Positions 6,301 to 9,441 of a stretch of 9,441 nt of DNA are shown one piece after another. A program made the position numbers and the translations under genes. The notes beneath the pieces were generated by a model, which saw nothing but the letters and a program-made list of their open reading frames with translations, was not told the DNA's origin and ran no database searches. Numbering within the stretch: the stretch's first letter is position 1; the number at the start of each line of letters is the position of its first letter. Source of the DNA: Candidatus Nomurabacteria bacterium RIFCSPLOWO2_12_FULL_46_14 (lineage in GTDB: Bacteria > Patescibacteriota > Minisyncoccia > Phycocordibacterales > UBA9973); the NCBI GenBank assembly GCA_001786225.1, contig MFVV01000027.1, positions 1-9,441 of the forward strand, written 5' to 3'.

Positions 6301-7760
6301 CTTCGATTCGGTTTGAAAAAATTTTTGACATTTGCACCGAAAAGCTTGTAAATAAAATAGGCATAGATGAAGAGCGTCAGCAGAAACGGAAAGGAGGGAA
6401 TTACAAAAGCGCTGAAAGGCAGATGGGAGAAAAAAGAGATAATTGCAAGCTCATAATGCAGAAAAAGATAAGTAATAAAACCAGCGGGGACGGCCAAGAC
6501 ATATGAAATTAATCCCGCGAAGCCCGTCAAAAAACCCAAGCCCATGGTTAAGGGGATAAAGGGTAGAATCAGAATATTGGCCGGCAGAGCTACCAGAGAT
6601 AGGTTTCCCATTTTGTAAAGAATGAACGGCAGGACGAATAAGTAAGCGGCGGTAGTAATGGATATAATCTCCCGCAGGCCGAAAAACTTTGGCACCCGCC
6701 GGAAATATTTTTCAATCCTCGGAGTCAAGAATATCACAGCGATGGTAGCCAGAAAAGAAAGCTCAAAAGAAACGTCAAAAACCAAAACAAAAGGATTAAT
6801 CAGTATCATTATGACCGCCGCGAGAACTAGCGCTCGCGCCGCGTCATAATTTCGGCCGGTCAGGCGGGCAAAGAGAACTAGGGTTGCCATTATCCCCGCC
6901 CGGATGGCGGTGGAGCTCCCGCCGGTCATCAGCACAAAAAGCAAAATACTCAAGATGCCCGCGCCGAAACCGAAATTCCGCGGCAGAAAGGCAAAGAATT
7001 TCATAAACCAGTCGGCAACGATGGTTATGTTGTAGCCGGAGAGAGCCACGATGTGGATGGTGCCAGTGTCAATGAAACTCTGCCGGAGCTCCCCGCTCAT
7101 GGAAGCCCGCTCTCCCAGGATAAGGCCGCCCAAAAGAAGCGATTCCGGCGGGCGTATGGCAAGGTTCGTCTCCGCCAAAAATTTTTCTTTGGCGGCAAAG
7201 AGCGCGCTTTTTATTTTATTGCCGTTACCTCGCGAAAATATTTCTATCTCCGGATAGGCAACCACATAATAAATGCCATCTTTGCGCAGATAATTAATGT
7301 AATCAAAATTCTTGCCCTGGTCGGTGATAAAATTCTCCGGTTTTTCTAAAACACCTTTTAATTTAACCTCATCCCCGTATTTAAAATCCTGGCCGAAGTC
7401 CGTAGTGGCTAAAATTTTTATTTCTTTTTCTCTTGCCCGAGTCAATATGCTTAATTTCTGGTTATTTACCCGGATATCCGGCTCATCCACGATAATTCCT
7501 GAAAATTCTGTCTTGAGCTGAGTAACATCCGGCGCCAATATATCCGCTTGGTGGAATCTCGCAACTCCCAGCGGCAGGGCAAGCATAAAAATCGCCGCGG
7601 GCAATAGCCGGCTTTTCCCCGCGATAAAACCGAACGCCATCATAGCCAAGGCAAAAAGCGGGAGAAGCATCGCTAAAAAAATATTTATAAAAATAAAAGA
7701 GCGGAGCAGAACCCCAGCCATAAACCCGAAACAGAATGCAAAAAAGATTCTATCCCGCAT
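6297..7760 (-). CDS. comEC: ComEC/Rec2 DNA-uptake channel, membrane (Competence) part only
   Basis: An inner-membrane channel protein for import of single-stranded DNA during natural transformation. The 487-aa product has N-terminal hydrophobic helices (about 5-70), a soluble OB-fold-like DUF4131 region (about 75-175, with FSGIIVDEP and FDYINYLRKDGIYY), then the Competence domain: LGGLILGERASMSGELRQSF (210-229), GTIHIVALSGYNI (233-245), GGSSTAIRAGIMA (280-292), FDVSFELSFLATIAVI (328-343), NLSLVALPANILILP (386-400) and further helices to about 473. It ends in a short basic tail and lacks the C-terminal beta-lactamase domain, which occurs as its own gene at 4811-5680. It starts 12 bases after the rnhA stop with an AAGGA site. 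Its stop overlaps the convergent sod stop. Transformation in this organism is inference; the window shows only the channel and the nuclease-like half. Confidence 0.95.
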   Translation of the reverse strand: MRDRIFFAFCFGFMAGVLLRSFIFINIFLAMLLPLFALAMMAFGFIAGKSRLLPAAIFMLALPLGVARFHQADILAPDVTQLKTEFSGIIVDEPDIRVNNQKLSILTRAREKEIKILATTDFGQDFKYGDEVKLKGVLEKPENFITDQGKNFDYINYLRKDGIYYVVAYPEIEIFSRGNGNKIKSALFAAKEKFLAETNLAIRPPESLLLGGLILGERASMSGELRQSFIDTGTIHIVALSGYNITIVADWFMKFFAFLPRNFGFGAGILSILLFVLMTGGSSTAIRAGIMATLVLFARLTGRNYDAARALVLAAVIMILINPFVLVFDVSFELSFLATIAVIFLTPRIEKYFRRVPKFFGLREIISITTAAYLFVLPFILYKMGNLSLVALPANILILPFIPLTMGLGFLTGFAGLISYVLAVPAGFITYLFLHYELAIISFFSHLPFSAFVIPSFPFLLTLFIYAYFIYKLFGANVKNFFKPNRS

Positions 7761-7769
7761 AAAAGTGTA

Positions 7770-7774
7770 TCCTT
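7770..7774 (-). promoter_or_regulatory. Ribosome binding site of comEC
   Basis: On the minus strand AAGGA lies nine bases before the comEC ATG at 7760, overlapping the TAA stop of rnhA. It is the clearest Shine-Dalgarno site in the window and fixes the comEC start. Confidence 0.65.
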
Positions 7775-8267
7775 AATTCCTTAACTCTACCGGCTGGCCG
7801 TAGCTGAAACTGACGGCAATTTCGTCCGCGCGCTGATTGTATTTATTTTCCCCATGCCCCGCCACATAAAACCATTTAGGTTTCAATTCTTGTGTGAGTA
7901 TAAAAAGTTCTTCCCAAAGTTCTCTATTCATGACCGGCTTTTTTGCTGCATTTCGCCAGTTATTTTTATGCCAATTAAAAATCCACTCCGTAATTCCCAA
8001 AATTACATATTTAGAATCAGAAACTATTTCTATCTTTCCAGCAATCTTTTCCTTCTTTAAGTATTTCAAAACCTCAATGGGAGCGGTGAGCTCCATTTGA
8101 TTATTGGTGGCGTGGTCTCTCTTGCCACCCAACTCTATAATTTTTAACTTTTCACTTTTAACTTTTAACTGGTCATTAAAAATGACGACTGCGCCCCAGC
8201 CCGCCGGTCCAGGGTTGCCGCTGGCCGCACCGTCCGTATAAATTGTTATTTTATTCTGCATTTTCAT
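7773..8267 (-). CDS. rnhA: Ribonuclease HI
   Basis: The enzyme cuts the RNA strand of RNA:DNA hybrids, for example primers and R-loops. With the start at 8267 the product is 164 aa (E. coli 155). Catalytic residues are present: Asp12 in YTDGAASGNPGPAGWGAV, Glu59 in TNNQMELTA, Asp84 in SDSKYV, His138 in VAGHGENKYNQ and Asp148 in ADEIA. GITEWIFNWHKNNW (91-104) matches the basic-protrusion region. The Asp12-to-Glu59 distance is nine residues longer than in E. coli, because of a QLKVKSEKLK stretch encoded by a heptamer repeat. In-frame ATGs at 8285, 8267 and 8261 are all possible, none with a strong Shine-Dalgarno; 8267 is chosen because it keeps the recJ overlap short (17 bases) and gives a normal N-terminus. 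Overlap with recJ suggests translational coupling. Confidence 0.95.
   Translation of the reverse strand: MKMQNKITIYTDGAASGNPGPAGWGAVVIFNDQLKVKSEKLKIIELGGKRDHATNNQMELTAPIEVLKYLKKEKIAGKIEIVSDSKYVILGITEWIFNWHKNNWRNAAKKPVMNRELWEELFILTQELKPKWFYVAGHGENKYNQRADEIAVSFSYGQPVELRN
8144..8170. repeat. Tandem heptamer repeat inside rnhA
   Basis: Four tandem copies of TTAACTT (the second reads TTCACTT, the last is cut by one base) lie within rnhA. They are translated on the minus strand as LKVKSEKLK. The stretch falls in the loop between the first strand and the TNNQMEL motif, where RNase HI proteins vary, and accounts for the extra nine residues relative to E. coli. The repeat is directly visible; insertion is inferred from length. 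Confidence 0.85.
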
Positions 8268-9441
8268 TATTAGGATAACATACATCCGCGATTCTCAATC
8301 TTAGTTCTTCCCGGCCCCGAAAGCGCGATAAATCAAAAGTCGCCAAGAGGTTGACCAAGGCGCCGGGAACAAGCGGGGCCTGGAAAGAATCCGCGGAGGC
8401 GAAGAAAGCCACTGCCTTGGCTGTATTTTTGCTTGCGTCTTTAAAAATTATTTCCAGGTGCTCGCCGGAACCATTCTTGCCGAATTTTTTAACGCCTTCC
8501 ACTCTCACTCCCTCAAAAAGAAAAACCGGCTTGGGATTGCGGAGACCAAAAGGCGCCAAGCGCTCGACCTCCCGCCAATTTTTCATACTGACCGAGCCGA
8601 GATCGCACTTAACATCATAAAAATTTTCTTCTGGCGATACTTTCCGTTTTACCTTCTGGTAAGACAGGCACAGTTTTTCTTCAAGAAGGTGAACTTGGTC
8701 GGTAAGAACACCGAATCCACCTGCCAATTCATGTCCGCCGAATTCCAAAAAAGAGTCCTTGGCTTCGGTCATTAATTCTACCACGGAAACGGAACCGTCC
8801 GACCGGCAGGAACCGCGCAAGGTTTCGTTTTCATCCCGTCCCCAGACGAAAACCGGTCGCTCATATTCCTCTGAGATTTTTCCCGCCACTAACCCCAAGA
8901 CTCCCACCCGCCAATTGGGGTTGCCAACGACCACTACTTCCCGCATTTCTCTCCGGGTAAAATTTTTTTTCACCTCGCGCATAATGCCGGCGACAATTAT
9001 TTTTCTTTCGTCGTTAATTTTACTTAAATGTCCGGCCAAGGTGCCCGCTTCCGTCTCATTTTCCGTGGTTAGAACTTCATACGCCCGAGCGGGGTCATCC
9101 ATTCTGGAAGCCGCGTTTAATCTCGGCGCGAGCATAAAACTCACATCGTCTTCCGTAAGATATTTTTGCTCCAGACGCAACTCGGCCAGGAGTTTCTGCA
9201 GTCCGGGACGAGGAGATTTGCGCAAGACCTTGAGACCGAAATAGGCTATGGCCCGATTTTCACCCAAAAGGGGCACCATATCCGAGAGAGTGGCCAGACC
9301 AGCCATATCCAGCATCCATTTTTCTGCGCCTTCTCTTATTTTGAAATGTTCTCTGTATTTGCTTATAAAAGCTTGCGCAAATTTAAACACCACGCCTGCA
9401 CCACAAAGCATTTTTTCAGGATAACTATCCCCTACCTTGGG
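8251..9441 (-). CDS. recJ: Single-stranded-DNA exonuclease RecJ, 5'-truncated by window edge
   Basis: RecJ degrades single-stranded DNA 5' to 3' in recombination and repair. The last 396 residues are present; the frame stays open to the window edge (PKVGDSYPEKMLCGAGVVFK at the start), so the ATG at 9411 is internal, not the start. E. coli RecJ is 577 aa, so roughly 180 N-terminal residues, including most of the DHH phosphoesterase motifs, are off the window. Visible (fragment numbering): DMVPLLGENRAI (54-65), the APRLNAASRM segment (105-114), WRVGVLGLVAGK (177-188), GSCRSDGS (210-217), GGHELAGGFGV (235-245) of the DHHA1 domain, and the OB-fold domain (about 275-390) with LAPFGLRNPKPVF. It overlaps the rnhA start by about 17 bases and probably leads a recJ-rnhA-comEC operon. 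It ends in TAA. Confidence 0.95.
   Translation of the reverse strand, partial: PKVGDSYPEKMLCGAGVVFKFAQAFISKYREHFKIREGAEKWMLDMAGLATLSDMVPLLGENRAIAYFGLKVLRKSPRPGLQKLLAELRLEQKYLTEDDVSFMLAPRLNAASRMDDPARAYEVLTTENETEAGTLAGHLSKINDERKIIVAGIMREVKKNFTRREMREVVVVGNPNWRVGVLGLVAGKISEEYERPVFVWGRDENETLRGSCRSDGSVSVVELMTEAKDSFLEFGGHELAGGFGVLTDQVHLLEEKLCLSYQKVKRKVSPEENFYDVKCDLGSVSMKNWREVERLAPFGLRNPKPVFLFEGVRVEGVKKFGKNGSGEHLEIIFKDASKNTAKAVAFFASADSFQAPLVPGALVNLLATFDLSRFRGREELRLRIADVCYPNNENAE

Noticed and set aside
6307..6341. Possible hairpin TTCGGT...ACCGAA downstream of sod.
   Set aside because: Only a 6-bp stem with a 23-base AT-rich loop and no T run after it; too weak to call a terminator, and it lies in comEC codons.
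1..9441. Possible recoding of TGA (genetic code 25 or 4), since no gene here ends in TGA.
   Set aside because: All conserved proteins are full length with no in-frame TGA and start and stop where the families do; ten genes ending in TAA or TAG are too few to infer reassignment.
1..9441. Search for CRISPR arrays, IS elements, toxin-antitoxin pairs, defence genes, tRNA or riboswitches.
   Set aside because: No regular spaced repeats, transposase motifs, tRNA-like cloverleaf or long untranslated leader was seen; there is practically no non-coding space in which they could lie.

Overview
The window is 9.4 kb of densely packed bacterial DNA with ten protein genes, nine on the minus strand, and almost no intergenic space (most gaps are 1-34 bases and several genes overlap). 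The gene style suggests a reduced genome of the Patescibacteria/CPR, most likely Parcubacteria-like. The reasons are an ArgRS with HVGH and KMSSR motifs and a long charged insert, ComEC split into separate membrane and beta-lactamase-fold genes, few Shine-Dalgarno sites, and short repeats inserted in frame inside conserved genes. This assignment is inference from gene style, not a database match. All ORFs are intact under the standard code; nine genes end in TAA, one in TAG and none in TGA.

Layout, in transcription order on the minus strand from the right edge: a 5'-truncated recJ (8251-9441), rnhA (7773-8267, overlapping recJ) and comEC (6297-7760), a DNA processing and uptake group. A single plus-strand gene follows, an Fe/Mn superoxide dismutase (5695-6300). 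Its stop codon overlaps that of comEC in a shared TTAA, and its start lies 14 bases from the start of the next minus-strand gene. The minus strand then resumes with a ComEC-C-like metallo-beta-lactamase protein (4811-5680), glyA (3548-4792), an SDR oxidoreductase (2810-3541), tmk (2112-2804), dut (1685-2110) and argS (7-1650).

The genes form two themes. RecJ, RNase HI, ComEC and the separate MBL protein all handle DNA (5'-3' ssDNA degradation, RNA:DNA hybrid removal, DNA import and a possible nuclease). GlyA, Tmk and Dut are three steps around thymidylate synthesis: Dut makes dUMP, GlyA supplies methylene-tetrahydrofolate for thymidylate synthase (not in the window), and Tmk phosphorylates dTMP. 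An SDR of unknown substrate sits among them, and argS ends the likely operon.

The window holds no CRISPR array, IS element, RNA gene or recognisable defence system. The most interesting signals are small. They are a 14-base divergent gap with face-to-face extended -10 elements that place both predicted transcription starts on the start codons; a superoxide dismutase gene wedged between the two halves of ComEC; a 13-bp palindromic repeat pair inserted in frame in argS; and a heptamer repeat inserted in frame in rnhA.
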